This document shows positions 32,048-44,767 of a stretch of DNA of 64,000 bases, piece after piece. A program made the translations under genes and the position numbers. The notes below the pieces were generated by a model. It saw nothing but the letters and a program-made list of their open reading frames with translations, was not told where the DNA came from and did no database searches. How positions within the stretch are numbered: the stretch's first letter is position 1; each line of letters begins with the position of its first letter. The DNA is taken from the NCBI RefSeq assembly GCF_021018805.1, contig NW_026960608.1:3038001-3102000 (forward strand), written 5' to 3'. Origin of the DNA: Prinia subflava. Lineage: Eukaryota > Chordata > Aves > Passeriformes > Cisticolidae.

Positions 32048-32901
32048 TGATGGTGGAGGATTAAAAATATAATTTCTGTATAAGTTAACCACGGGGTTAA
32101 GTTGAGGTATGTGTGGGGGGGAGAAAGGTAGAGAACGTACAACTGGAACTTGACGCAGCTCGGCTTTGGAACAAGCGTCAGCTTCTGCAACCAGCTCCAT
32201 GCTTTTGTAATGACCGAATCAAGTGTGACTGCAACCCAGGAGATAATTGAGAAGCATTGTTTTAACCAAATCAAGTGTGGATCAGGGTAGAAGCGTAGGT
32301 ATGATTTAAGATAGTAACTAAGGAATAGGATAATCAGTATCTAGGGGTGGAGGTCTGTAGCAGGAACAGGATAACTTAGATCATAAGGCAGAGCTATCCA
32401 CAGCTGGGCCTCAGACCAGGCCTCAGGCCAGGGCCTAGTAGGCCTAGTACGTCCAGCATATGTAGTACCAGATAAGGTTATCTGGTACTGGGAATGTGTT
32501 AAGGTAGGGGTGCTACTAGCATGGAACAGTTACTGGGAAGACACGGTGGCTACCTTAAACTGCAATAGCTTACATACTTCTGTATGTTCACTGCCTATCA
32601 GAATGCACCTGTTCTTGTAAACTATTCTGTCTGTATTTAACCTGCCATCTCAAGGAATAAAGGGAAGAACGTGTGATATACCCACATTGGGTCAGACCCC
32701 GTTCTTTAGTCCCCGATCTTTAACTGTTCCCTGCAACAGAGGTCAGTTAACATGTGTATAATTTAAACTATAAAAATCACAAGTCAACTCTGTATTCTTG
32801 GGCACAAGATTTGGGCACTGGATGCCCCTGTGTCCCGCGCGCTTGAATAAAGAACCGCATATGATCGCCTTCGTGTGGTTATATGTTTTCCTACGCTAAC
32901 A
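32048..32901 (+). mobile_element. Nest level 2: solo LTR, family F, TSD GGCA
   Basis: It runs TGATGGTGGAGG to CTACGCTAACA with GGCA at 32044-32047 and 32902-32905; the family E copy at 52860 reads through this site uninterrupted. It has AATAAAGAACCGCATATGATCG near 32847. A shorter, unnested copy is at 58293-58711, also with a four-base duplication. Confidence 0.85.
32356..32738 (+). mobile_element. Nest level 3: solo LTR (383 bp), TSD GAGGTC
   Basis: It runs TGTAGCAGGAACAGG to GTTCCCTGCAACA, with inverted ends, and is flanked by GAGGTC at 32350-32355 and 32739-32744. The family F copy at 58541-58556 lacks it. AATAAAGG near 32656. The six-base duplication fits a beta-like integrase. Confidence 0.85.
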
Positions 32902-33284
32902 GGCACTTCACAGTTCCACCGCCCAGAAGGCGTGATCTGCTCTCAGCCCACCTTCCTTTCTGTTGTTAATTTTGGTGTTTCTCGCATTTCCAGCCAGGGT
33001 ATTCTCCACCTTGGATTCCCGACAGTGGCTGTTGTTCATCCTAAATGCATTTGCTACAAGCCTGAGCTTGCTTGCTTCATTTATTTTTAAAACATATCTT
33101 ACATCATATTTTATATACACTATAACACGAATTATCCCAGGTTATTTATCACATTAGGCAACTGATGCATCATACAGAGCAGCAAGTATTAAGCAACACA
33201 CATCATCTGAATGCCTATTCTTAATAAATATCTTCTAGTTTCTGTGGTTAATATTGTCTAGTTTCCAATCTCATGTTTCAGTAC

Positions 33285-34055
33285 AAGTTAAAACATACCT
33301 GAAACCACAGAAAAAAAAATGGAGCAAAGCAAGTTAAAAAGCTAAGGCCGCTCCAACTCGAAGTAGAAGTGAATATAAAAATGTACACTGTAATCCCCCG
33401 ACTCTAAAAAGCAGTCTGTTCCTCACACCGACCCTGAAAGGCAGAGAGTGGAGCGGTCTGGACAGTTCCAACATGCACCCCCTCCTTCCTCCCGCGCGGG
33501 GAGTTAGCATGGGCCACTCGAAACTCGCTCTCCGTCCCCTTCTCTCTTCTGTCCCTTCATGTTCCTGTTATCCTCCTTCTAGTAGTAGTCCCAAGAAAAT
33601 CAAGTTTGTGAATTTAAAAAGACCGCACCGAAAATGAATCCCATGTGAACAAAGGAAACGTATGTGGCCGGAGCCATTTTGCTGTGGCATGGGATTTTCC
33701 CCTTTTGTGGGCTGGTACCATCTAGCCTCCCTTGCAGCACGCCCAGACCAAGGCGCCACTCAGTCCCAATCCAGCGCGAGACACTCCCCTTTAATGGGCC
33801 GTCCCCAGTCCCAGTCACCACCCCTCTTTGCTGCCCACAGCCCGAAAAGACACGCCCTGGCTGTGATGAGCATGAGAACCGGAACTGACATCCCGGAAAC
33901 TGCCTGTCCCAAAATGGCTGCTCCCATGCCAGAAAAAAATAAAGAAACTCGGAGATTGAACCATAGAAATCCCCATGCATCCTGCGGTCTCTCCGATGCA
34001 TCAGAGGATGAGTTTCGGTTGTCAGTCTGTTATGAACGAATTCTCAGTGAGTGTG
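33285..34055. other. Unrecognised
   Basis: Mixed sequence with no convincing gene. ORFs at about 33600-34060 on both strands have no recognisable domain. Confidence 0.3.
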
Positions 34056-35321
34056 TGTTATAAATGCCAATACGATACTCCAATTAAAATAATAATTTGG
34101 TTTATTAATAAAGATCGAATTACAGAACTTCGATAAACCCACCAACAGCGGAGATACTTGACAGTCTTTTTCCCAGGAAAATGCCAAGGGTGAACCGTGA
34201 GATACAGAACCTGGCAGTCTGCTATCTCCCCTGAAGGAGTATCTCTGTGACGGTAGAGTCGGCGACAAAGTATCTCTATAAGCAATGTGCAGGGGTAGCA
34301 CGTGGTTTATTGTGAGGGCCTTGCTTGTAGCTGCTAGGCACAGCTAAAGCAGGCCAGGAGAGCAGGAACAGCGAACCGAGCTGAGAGAGCAGAGAGTAGA
34401 GCAACCGAGCGAGGTCCCGAATACCGTACATTAAATATCTTTCCAAGTTGAATAGTATGAGTTGGACTAACCAATCTAATACAAGATAACAACACATACA
34501 GCCAATAGAAATGTCTCACCACCCAAGGCAAGCAGAAGGGGATTGTTTAATCAAATGATCTGACCCTCAACTTAGCAGGAGTATATTGTTTAATCAAAGG
34601 GATCTGGCCCTCAGCTTAGCAGGAGTATATTGTTTAATCAAGGGGGCTGGCCCTCAGCTTAGCAGGTCGTTGTTCACAAGCTGATGGCCCTGCACCCCAC
34701 ACCCTAAATCTCAAAGCTTGCTTTCATTTCTATCTCGCTTGTTGAACTCAGACTCCCAGAATCTAAACCACCATATTTGCAAGGTCTTTCTACTTCATCC
34801 TTCCCAACACTCCCCCAACGGTTCACAAATTTGCCCGGTTCGGGGCTTAGTTTTTATACACTTTATTCTGCCCTCGGCAATATTTCCCCATATTTCCCTT
34901 TGTTTCCCGGCTAGCTATTCAAATTCAAGGGTTTCTCCGACCAGGCTGGAAAGAGTTCTTTTCTCAGTTCATATGTTAATGTCCAGTTTCTATAGATCCT
35001 TATGGCTGATGAAGGGTCGAGATATGGATGATGACCGGAGAGGGAGTAGTCAGGAACCGTTGATGTTTCAACCACCTTATCTCGATGGGTTTCCTGCCGG
35101 TGCTCGAGGAGGCTGTAGGTTTCCCGTAATCCTATTGTCTCTTTCTGAATGGGAGTTCCTCGGGTGGCGCCTGCCTTTTCAACAATTTGGTTTAGCCAAA
35201 TGTTACAAGGTGTCCTGAAACTTACATTTTCATATAACACACACAGATATACAGTTTTATAGTTTTCAATAATATTTCATTAACTATAAGAACATGAATT
35301 AATCATTTCACATTTTTCACA
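34056..35321 (-). repeat. Family E-related LTR (about 1.27 kb)
   Basis: The minus-sense end TTTATAACA is at 34056 and its start (TGTGAAAAATGTG, minus) at 35321 resembles the other family E LTRs. Flanks GTGTG and ATGTG agree at four of five bases. Its middle is longer than in its relatives and holds a three-unit tandem repeat. Confidence 0.55.
34542..34669. repeat. Three-unit tandem repeat of about 43 bp
   Basis: Units begin ATTGTTTAATCAA at 34542, 34585 and 34629, and each continues with a GGCCCTCAGCTTAGCAGG-like stretch. It lies in the presumed U3 of the LTR, as enhancer repeats often do. Confidence 0.85.
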
Positions 35322-36340
35322 ATGTGGATGCTCCAAAGGCTGCCCCTGTGTATCCGCCGTAGCCCGAGATGTGGCGGGGTTATGTCTCTAGAACTCCTGA
35401 GACTGCTGCCGCCGTCCCCAGCCCTGACAGATCTGCTGCCGGACCCCCGCCGCTATAAGCGGGGCCCTGCCCTGGGGAGATGCCTTGGCGGCTGCCTGGA
35501 GCCACTGCAGCTGCTGGTGTCTCGGCCCCCTCTCCCCTCTCCCACGTGCTGGCCGGGAGCCGTGGCTGATGTCGCAGCCCCTGCCCCCGGGAAGCGGCGG
35601 CTGAGCATGGTTCTGTGGAGCTCTGGAAGGGGCAATGGGAGGTGCCGGTGCCCCGGCGCCTCAGAGACAGGTGACCCCCTGTCCCTGGCGGGGCTGGGCA
35701 GCCATCCTGCCAGTCCTGCATTCCTGCATTAGCATGTTAAAAGCAAGGTGATTGTCCTAGCTGTGCCTACAGTAATCGGAGCTTACCTAGTTTCCCCCCC
35801 CATGCTGCCTACTTGAAGAGGGCATATGCAAATAAGACGAACACAGCACACTGGGAGAGACTTCTTTGGGGATGAAAGGCACCCCAAAATGGAAGACTGG
35901 ACACAGTGAAAAGATCCAGGTGGTGCCCTGGCCAAGGAAGGAGTGGACGCACCCCCCTGGCCTGGTTCGAAGACTCGCCATAATCTATTAAGAGTCTGAA
36001 TGGAATGGGAGCGGGCCAGCTCAAGTGACTGAGAGAGAGAGCGGGAAACTCTCAAGGTTGTTCCCTGAGGGTAAAGAGCTGACGTCTGCTACTCCGCACT
36101 TCAGTGACAGACCTCCACCACTCTGCCTTCTGATGGTTGACCAGAGAGAGCTTCTGGCTGTTCCCATGGGAACAAGGACTCGGCACCTACTGTTTGCAGT
36201 GGAGTGATGAACTGGGACAGCACCTGCTCCTTTGGATTGCTACAGCAGCGTGAAAAACTCCTGTCAGACCCTACCATCCAGCTGATGACTTTTTATTAAA
36301 GAGCTGAATATTAATAAAGGCATAAGCCCTGTTCTTTTCA
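35322..36340 (+). repeat. LTR, family G, with a GC-rich first part
   Basis: It ends TTAATAAAGGCATAAGCCCTGTTCTTTTCA at 36340. The part from about 35720 matches the LTR copies at 62295-62990 (inverted) and 63440-64000. The GC-rich 35330-35700 has frames on both strands but no domain. The start is not defined. Confidence 0.5.
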
Positions 36341-36835
36341 AGTCAATGAAGATCCCTGGCGGGGAATGGGGAGAGGCGGTGCAGAGTGGCATGCTCTCAA
36401 AAGTGCCCAAATGAAACCAGCACAAGCGACGAGAGGGGGGCTTCCCCCCGACCTCCCTTGCCCAGCGAGAGATGGAGACCAGCCCCTGAGCTCCGGCGGC
36501 AGTGGGGCAGGACGAGACCGAGGCAATGGTTTCTCGTTCCTCAGACCCTCCAGAAGAACAAAGCAACAGCAGCGAGAGGGGGAGTGTTGAGACAAGAAGT
36601 TTGAGACAGCCAAACCGGTTTGGCAAGTTTGAGTTGTGAAGCAGAAAAACAGCCTCATTAGCAAATGAATCACAAAAGCTGCAGCAGAGAGAAGCAACTC
36701 TGAGTAAGAACTGAAAACCTTTAGAAAGATGAAAAGACTTTACAATGCAACAAACAGCTAACCATGCCATCTCAGCAGGACAAGATACAAAATTTACAGA
36801 ATCAAAAAAAGGGCACATTAAATTCACCACAAGAA

Positions 36836-37427
36836 TTTGTAATAAATGATTAGCCAATTTTATCAACAAAGAATTTTATTGAAAAATGGCAATATAGAAG
36901 TTGGAGAAAGCCACAAGCAAAAATCAGTGCCGAGCCCAGGGTCAGCACTGGGTGAACCTCAGCTTCGGCCTCTATTGCACTGAAGCTCCCCGAGTTCACG
37001 AATTCAGTCCTTGCAGAGTCCGTTTATATACAGTTTTTGGCTGGACAGTGGGTTGCTTCATACTTCTTTTGTTTCTCTTGTTTCTTTAACATATTCATGT
37101 CGCCTCTTTTCCTTGCTGCCGGTTGGCTGAATAGCCTTCCGAGAAGGGGTGAATACTTAGTTCTATTTCTGGTAACCGGGTATTGGGATGCATGCCCTGG
37201 ATGATGGAGATTAGATCCATGTCGAGTGTTAATTGCTGGGTCAGGTCCATCTCCGGAGAAGGCCCATCTCTTCGGTGCTACCCTTCTTTCTATTGCAAAT
37301 TTTAGTCCCTTCCCCTGCCACTGGCAGGGGCATTCACAATTCCTGAACACTTTTTATTCTTAAGCATGAATGACTTTATACCATATATTTTATTAAACAT
37401 GAATTATTTCATACTGTATATCACAAA
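36836..37427 (-). repeat. Family E-related LTR (minus sense)
   Basis: It begins near 36837 with GTAATAAATG, has CAGTGCCGAGCCCAGGGTCAGCACTGGGTGAACC as in the copies at 31740 and 52680, and ends ATATCACA near 37427. AATTT and AATTC at the edges may be a decayed target duplication. Confidence 0.5.
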
Positions 37428-38432
37428 TTCACCAAAGAAGCTCAAGATACCTTAAAAATACTGCGAGCCATCCTAATATGCTAGAAACAATGTTGTAACC
37501 TTAACCTATCTTTTTAAATTTTATTTGCAGTTTTAGGAGAAAATTCACTACTTTATAAGCTAATTTCCAGTGTAATCTCAAGAAAAGAACCATCTAATAA
37601 TTTTATAACTAGTATTTTTCTTTTGTCAATTAGGTAAAACTATCACAACTTGCCCAAGAAATCTATATCACAACTAATTATAAAGGCTATGTCCTAAATA
37701 TTTTTCCTTTACAGGAAAAGATTTTGCAAAAATATTTTGCCTGCCACATATATTTATCTAAAATAGTTACTTCAAAATTAAAAAGTTTTACAAATTGCCC
37801 TCAAATTTTGTAAGAAAAATCTCTAGTCATTATCTTAAACATAAGTTCTTAAATTCGTCTTTGAAACTAACTCAGAAACCTTTAAAAACTCATACACCCC
37901 TAAAAACAATTACCCTTTGCTACAAATAACTCAATAAAATCTCAAAACCCTGTAGTCATATAGCAGAATCCAAACACCAAAAAATAAAAATCAGATATTA
38001 AGAAAGTAAAAACCTCACTCAGATGATGAAGCTAGCAGCTGTTCTGCATGTTTTTTCTAAGTTCGTGTTTCCTTTTAACAAATTCTTTTTATATTGCAGG
38101 TTTACTAGAAAAAGCCAAGGGATCTCTGCTCAAAGAAAAATTTCTAGTAACCAGGTGAACAATTTACTTACAAATTAATCTTTTTTCTTTCTTCTCAACA
38201 GCAACTTTACTTCTTTACACATATTACAACACACATTAAACTACACACTAAATTCTCAAGCAGAAGGCAATGCCATAACAGACCTTGTGGCAATGACAAT
38301 CCTAACCACACTACTAAATGATATTAAACAAGCTCGAATAAGCCATGCATCTTTCCTCAAAATGCATCAACACTTGTAAAAAATATTTCACATATCTCAA
38401 AATCAAGCTAAAGCAATAGTCCATGTTGCCGG
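37428..38432. other. AT-rich, nothing recognised
   Basis: No gene, repeat or RNA recognised. Confidence 0.3.
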
Positions 38433-38815
38433 AGATCAGCCAGAGTCAAGACAGCACTCAATATGAGTTAAAGATCTTGCTCATTTATTCAGCTATTTGG
38501 CTTACATTTATACTGTGCTAAGCATATCATGCACCTAACTCTGAACATCATTGGTTAAACCATACTGTTCATGCGTCCTTGCAGTATATATAATTGGCTT
38601 AGAAGCTCTGTCCACGCGGCTGGATGCTGTGAGCCTTCCCCAACTTGTGTTCAGCACATCCTGTCTAGCATCCTGTTATAGCTATTGCTCCAAAGTTTAC
38701 TTCATCCTTATCCCATCTAAAGAACAGTTCAAGGACTTTTCAGCTTCTACTCATCCTTTAGGCTAAAAGCAGGATTGTGCACATGTCCCTGCTTTTCCAG
38801 CCATGCATCCACAAG
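38433..38815 (-). repeat. LTR-like segment (minus sense)
   Basis: TGTTGCCGGAGATCAGCC near 38425 marks a possible LTR end, with a minus-sense GCTGAATAAATG near 38485 and TATATAA near 38586. Edges approximate. Confidence 0.4.
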
Positions 38816-39871
38816 TCCAATTATACCCAGACTACCAAAAGCTAGCTATACCACAAAAACAATAATGACTCCCAAAGTTTAAATAGCTTACAGAAATGGC
38901 AAACTAATGTAGCACAATATCAGCCATTTAAAACATTCAAACACATACATCTTCTTACCAACACATTTTCTAGAGCAATTTCTGCATCAGCACATAACAG
39001 AAAAAAGACCAAAAAAGTAATCAAACATTTCTTGTAAGCATTCTCATTTCCAAAACATACATTTCTTACAAACTGCACAATCTTTTCAACATGTAAGACA
39101 TCAAAAATACTACAAATATACTTAATTTATCCAAAAGCCAGTCTATAGAAAGACTGAACAGAGCTATATATGCTTTTAATCTCTTATATTCATAAAAAAT
39201 CCAGAAACAGAACAAATTTTGGAGCCTGTCCTCTGTGGCATGGGGGAGAGGTTTGCATGTTTCCACAAGTGCAGGCTCTGAGTGAGTTCCTGCAAAAGAT
39301 GTCAAGTTACAACTTCAGCAGATGAAAGAGCAGCAGAACACACCTGAAGAAGACCACACAAAAGACCACAGACCATGGCTTCAAAAAGACTCCCACACCT
39401 TGACAAAACCAGCAGTATGGACACTGGAACATTTTCAAAGCAGAGACTGAGTTTTTATAAAATTTGCACTAGTTAAAGATTACTCAGCACAGTATTCTTT
39501 GCACTAAGCAAGTTTTTCTAAGTTACTTCTGTCATGTTAATGTTATTTTCTTGTTTTCAACTTGTGTATGTTAAAAAAGTTAAAAGGTTCTGTTAGTCCC
39601 AATTCTACATGAAGAAGAGAATATAGTTCACTTGAAAACATCTCAACAGACTAAAAGGCAAATTATAGTTCCAAAGCAATGAGAGACTGAATTTTAATCT
39701 TAAAAAATTAATAATTGAAATAATTGGCTGGAAGAGAAGAAAGGGTAACAAATTCAAAATAATTTAATCCATAAAAATTACAGTTAAGTTATAGAACCAA
39801 ATTGTAAAGCAATAATAAGTTATTGGCACAAATATAGTTTTCAAAAAGAGTGAGAACTTTTTATAGGTAAC

Positions 39872-39902
<31 letters not shown>

Positions 39903-40005
39903 CTTTTTTTTTTTCTTTTTTTTTTGTAATAAAAAAGGTTTAGATGTTGCAGTGAACACCCACACACCGAGTAGGTGTTTTCTGTATTAGGAAAAGAATT
40001 TAAGT
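38816..40005. other. AT-rich, includes a T-rich simple repeat
   Basis: About 39877-39925 is a (T8-10 C)n run; an ORF there is low-complexity. Otherwise nothing is recognised. Confidence 0.5.
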
Positions 40006-40360
40006 TACACCCCTGGAACTTTTAGGGAAGAAGAACCAAAATCTTCTATGCTTCTCTCACTGTAATTGACCCAGTGCCAGGACAAAGGCACCTGTTGGAT
40101 CTTTAGCTGTCCCTCAAGGTATGTGGCTGTTTTCTATTGGACAGCAAGCCAAAAATCCCTCCTAAATTGTTAAATACGTAAGAAAGAGCAGAGACGTTCT
40201 CGGGACTTTTTGGGGTGTCTTAGCAGGTGCAAGGGCCTTCCCTGCACTGTGCATGGCTTTTACTCTTTTGTTCTGTATATTCCATTATTTTGTCTTTAAT
40301 TAAACCCTTTTGCTTTTTCAAAATACACCTGATCAGCTGTCTAGTTAATTATTGTTAAGC
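40006..40360 (+). repeat. LTR-like tail
   Basis: TCTTTAATTAAACCCTTTTGC near 40290-40310 resembles an avian LTR polyadenylation region. Edges not defined. Confidence 0.3.
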
Positions 40361-40929
40361 CATTTCTGGGAGATTGCTGGTCAACCCTCAGAGCTTGATA
40401 CACCTCCATGGGGCTCATAACACGCTGGCCTCAAGGAGGATTGTATCATGTGCACTGTTTTGATTTTCTTCTTAAATATGTCATCACAGAGGCGTTACCA
40501 ACCTCTAATTGGGCCAGCAGCATATCCATCTTCAGAGCCATCAGAGATTGGCTCTATTGGACATGCTGCTTTTATCAACTTCTCACAGAAGCTGCCCCTG
40601 AGGCCCTCCCCTCGCTACCAAAAAAAATCAGGCCGTGCCAAATCAACACAAACCCATTGTCTCTCTAGTTCCCCTTTTAACTATCTGTGTTTACACTTGT
40701 AGGTATTTTTTTCTCCCCCATTTTGCGGTGTTCAGGTTGATGGTGAGATGTATTTTTCTTTCTAATGAGGGCATTTCTTCCCTAGCATTAGTGCAGCATC
40801 GTTAACCTGGTAATTGACTGTCACCATGAGATCTTCCTAGTTTGCTGAGCATTCATATTAAAGTAGAAGGGTGCACCTTCTCATGCTCCTTAATGTAAAC
40901 AGAAGATCGTGTTTTGTAAATACTGCCAT
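40361..40929. other. Unrecognised
   Basis: Short frames only. Confidence 0.3.
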
Positions 40930-41150
40930 TGTTATGAATTCCTTCTCCAAGAGAAGGGGGGGTTGAATGACAGCCTCCTTGACCAATGTGGATAAGAGGT
41001 GGGAATGCCCACTCTCCAATCCATGGTCACCTTGCGAGAAGTATAAAATAGGAAGTAATAAACAAGGCGGGGATTTTCTCCCCTGCTGCTGCTCTGATCA
41101 ACCCAAACTCCGGGCTCCAGTGTGTCTTTCTGGCGAGGCTCACAGCAACA
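40930..41150 (+). repeat. Short LTR (about 221 bp)
   Basis: TGTTATGAATTCC to CACAGCAACA, with a TATA box (AGTATAAAATAGG) near 41042 and AATAAACAAGG near 41056. ATTG occurs at both ends, but the left copy overlaps the start, so the duplication is uncertain. Confidence 0.5.
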
Positions 41151-41167
41151 ATTGACAACATGCAGGC

Positions 41168-41600
41168 CTGTCGCAATTAGACACGAAAATAAAGATGCTT
41201 GACTCCAGCAGGTAGAAGACATCAGCAGTCTTTATTGCAATTCCTTTCAGCCTTTTTATAACATGCTGCGCTAAAAAAGCATACCATTGGTCCACAGGTT
41301 GGACACCTCTCTCCATTGGTTAAGTAACACAAACAACACCTGGGAGAGAGGTTGTTATGGGAAAGGAATATTGTTTACTTAGAAATGTTATGGGAAGAAA
41401 AGTTGTTTACACAAAGCTGCCTGGGAAAGGAGAAAACCGCCGAAAAAGTCCCTTGGGAAACCCAGCAATTCTCAGGCCTCAGAAAATTGGGCCCACACAG
41501 GCCTAGCTGAGTTTTAGACCCCTGTGTTTTTAATGGCTCCAGAAATAATTCACCTACCATGGCAGAGCTCTTTTTTGGGTGAGATGTATGACTTTGAAAT
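41168..41600 (-). repeat. LTR (minus sense)
   Basis: The minus-sense end is near 41168 (AATTGCGACA). AATAAAG is near 41235, TATAAAAAGG near 41253-41263 and CCAAT near 41286 and 41318 (all minus). The outer edge is approximate. Confidence 0.45.
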
Positions 41601-42926
41601 GTGCTGGTCTGGCAAATTGCCACAATGACAGCTCTATGACCAGTGAGGAAGTTGTTACCCCTCAGCACTGAGAGATTTCAATTGCTAAAACAGATAATTA
41701 CTGCCAAGGATGAGCCTGGTCCGGGCAGATGACTCAGGACTGGGATCTCTGCAATGGTCCCTGAAGATGAGCATCCTGTCCCTGCCCAGGGCTGTGGGGT
41801 CTGGCTTAGCCCAAGCTCCCCCCTGGCATCCCCTCCAATGTCCCCTGGAAAGGAAAACCCCAAATCAACCTCTTGACTCAATGTTGGCCTCTTTTTTGGG
41901 CTGCTGGACCCCATGGAGACCACTCAGTTGCTGTAAAATAAGTGAAACTGTATCCCTGAAAATGCTTTTCATGCAATGACTTCTCTTTTATAAATATAGA
42001 AGGCTTGACTTATAAGTTGTTTTCCAAGTATGAGGGGGTTTTGTTGTGTACAGGAAAACTTGCTTTCTGATTGTTGCAGGTGGAGTGGGGGGCTTCAGAC
42101 AAAGGTTGTTAAAGAAGCCCCGCCCTTGAGTCACGAGGCGCTGAGCAGACCCCCTTGCTTTCTAAACTTCTTTCTCAGAGAGAGGAGCCAACATGCAGTT
42201 GGATCGAGTCCTAGCCCTGGACTTTGTCAATGGTTTAAGTTTTACAACTTTGTCCTGCAGGTTTTAATGATGGCAAATCAGATATATTTATATTAAAATG
42301 AATTATTTATTAAGAAAAATGAATAGACAAAAAAGAACTCAATCAGAATTATTTATTACACAGTATAAAAGCTAAAAATACTATTACAGTATAAGGTAGG
42401 ATAGTGAGCTATATGAAAGTAATATTAAAGGAATTATATTAGAGCTAGCAAAAAGAAACGATTATTCGAGACTGATGTAATGCACCCATATCAACACTTG
42501 TGGGCAGGTCTTTTTCTCTTAACCTCTAAGAGTATCTTTGGTGGGTGTCTCCAGACTCCAAAGGAGGAATCTCCATGTACTCCAAGGAGAAATATGGTAG
42601 AAGAACCTACCCTATGGAAAGTGGACTAGTGATTGACTGTCAGTCATATGCCTCAAGGTCAGCTGTGTCAGCTTAACATTTTTAGATAAAGATACTTTAC
42701 CGTATCTGCCACATCTTTACCTCACTATCAGGATGAGACAAACTGGTTTTAGCATAATTCAACACCAAAAGCATCTGATGGGCCCCCTCTCAGTCCACCA
42801 CCAATAGCATTGTATATAGGGCATTGTTTGAGTTGCTTGACCATGTTCCAGGGCAGAGCATCCCGCTACACTGATGTTGGGCAATTCCCTTTTAAGGACC
42901 TGTCACTTCATTCAAATAGTCTGGTG
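41601..42926. other. Mostly unrecognised, with an LTR-like piece
   Basis: AATGAATTATTTATTAAG and TTATTTATTACACAGTATAAAAGC at 42298-42372 look like LTR sequence. No gene. Confidence 0.3.
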
Positions 42927-42930
42927 TAAT

Positions 42931-43567
42931 TGACCCGCAGAAAAACTCTAAAACTCAGAGCCAAAGTGAGTTTTAAAGTAGGTATGTAGTTTATTCAGCG
43001 CTGGACATGATGCAGGATAGCTCCCAAAGGCCCTTCTCTCACTCCCGTTTTCTTTTATCCTATAGAATGTTACATATGCAGTAAGTTTCACAATATCCCC
43101 ATGCATATTCATCCCTTGGCTCCCATCCCTCCCCTTTATATGTTAATTAGCTTATCAGTCCTTTGCTCTTGAGCAGTTGTCTCTGGTGGTTGTCTCGGAT
43201 GTCTCTGGGATGAAGGAAGGAGTCTTCCTCTTGAGATGAACTTCTGACCCCATTGCCTTGCGCATGCTCACTGATCCTCTGGTCATAGTCCAAGCTATGA
43301 AACCAGTCTTTATCTGGTCCTGGGGCCTGAGGAGCCTCATTATCTCAGTATCTCTGGTGATCTTGTATTCTTGTCTCTTGGTAAACATCCTTCCCCTTGT
43401 CAGACATCCTTGCCTTCCTCCTTATCTGTCTTTTCCCTCCTTAGGCAACTGATACAGCACAAAGAGCAGCAAGTATTAAGCAACACATATCATCTGAATG
43501 CCTATTCCTAATAAATATCTTCTAATTTCTATGGCTAATAACCTCTAGTTTCTAATCTCATGTTTCA
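42931..43567 (-). mobile_element. Solo LTR, family D (637 bp), TSD TAAT
   Basis: It runs TGACCCGCAG to CTCATGTTTCA, flanked by TAAT at 42927-42930 and 43568-43571. It is the intact reference for the nest at 31111-33280 and shows the site that the level 1 element entered. Confidence 0.85.
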
Positions 43568-43571
43568 TAAT

Positions 43572-44767
43572 GAATTTCTCTCTCTCTTTCTTGTGCACCT
43601 TGTAGTTTTCCTTCCCATTCCAGTTTTGTTTCCCTGTTGCTTTGAAAAGCATGATCCAGGTTATTTGCTTCTTTGCTTTTCTTCCCTTTTACCCTCTGAA
43701 GTGAGTGGTTTTTACAACCTCATATGCACTGTGTGGTAGCTGAGTTTCTCAGTGGGCAGATTTGGCAAGATGCTGATGGCAGAAAGCAGGTAGAGTGTCT
43801 CCCGCTATCTTTTTATATATGTATTTTGCATTTGCTGTTATTGTGAATCTTTTGACTCAGCAGCTTAGTCAAAAATAATTTTTAAAATTCTGTTTTGGTT
43901 AATCGAAACATTTCCTTCAACCCTAAGTGTGCTACCGAACAGGTTATATATTTCTGTAAGAAGTCCATGCAGCAGTGGGGGAAGATGTTGGAAAATTCTT
44001 TCAACTTTAGCACGATAGTGTATGATCCCTATATTCATGGTTAATGCTTAATTTTGTACCATACAGTGCTTAGTACAAATACCCGAGCTTAATGTGGCCT
44101 TGTGTTAGCTCCCTACATCTGTGACTAATAAGTCTTGTGCCAGCTAATGCTTCCTTGTTTACTTCAATCAGTGATTAATATGTACCAGATGATATTTTAG
44201 TTTTGAGAACAAGGATTGTGTGTCAGAGCAAAGAATGAGAAGACAAGTACATTATGACCTGATGACATATTTGACATACTCTCAAGGAGAAAAGATTTAT
44301 CAGAAGATCTGGAACCATATCCAAATAAGTCCACAGAAATAATTAGCCAGTCAGAACAGGACAAGATGTGAAAAATGTGCTCTACACTGCAGCCAGGGAG
44401 AATGGTTGTTCCTGGAGCCTCTGGCAAAAAGTACCCAGGGAGACTTGAGGATCACCCTTGGGGTTCTGGAGTTCGGGATACAAAGGATCCAAGCTGCACC
44501 CCAACTGAAAAAGAGATAGTGGAAGCTTACGAAGGGATTTGAGCTGCTTCAGAAGCGATTGGCACCAAAGCACAGTTCCTCCTGGCACCCTGACTGCCAG
44601 TGCTAGGCTGGATGTTCAAAGGGAAAGTCCCTTCCACATCATGCCATTGATGCTACATGGAGTGAGTTGCACTGATCACACAGGGAGCTTGAATAGGAAA
44701 CTCCAATCGCCCAGGGATCTTGGAAGTCATCACGATTTGACCCAAAGGTAAAATCACTTCTCCACCC
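43572..44767. other. Unrecognised
   Basis: No gene or repeat recognised in this stretch. Confidence 0.3.

Larger units (their letters stand above)
31651..33153 (-). mobile_element. Nest level 1: LTR, family E, TSD TTAGG
   Basis: It runs TGTTATAAATACTC to TTTATCACA with TTAGG at 31646-31650 and 33154-33158; the family D copy at 43440 has the single unoccupied TTAGG. Without the level 2 insertion it is about 645 bp. The minus-sense end is TTTATAACA, shared with the 45-52 kb provirus and with 34056, 52587 and 57332. The five-base duplication agrees with those. Confidence 0.85.
31111..33280 (-). mobile_element. Nest level 0: solo LTR, family D, TSD GTAC
   Basis: It runs TGACCCGCGG to CATGTTTCA with GTAC at 31107-31110 and 33281-33284. 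Without the nested element it is about 660 bp and matches the uninterrupted copy at 42931-43567. In the minus sense it has an AATAAAC about 65 bases from the end. The four-base duplication is typical of gamma-like (ERV1) integrases. Confidence 0.8.

Noticed and set aside
36264..36869. 201-codon minus-strand frame
   Set aside because: Overlaps the end of a family G LTR and its flank, with composition-driven length and no recognisable domain.
39764..39967. Lysine-rich minus-strand frame
   Set aside because: Translation of the T-rich simple repeat at 39877-39925.
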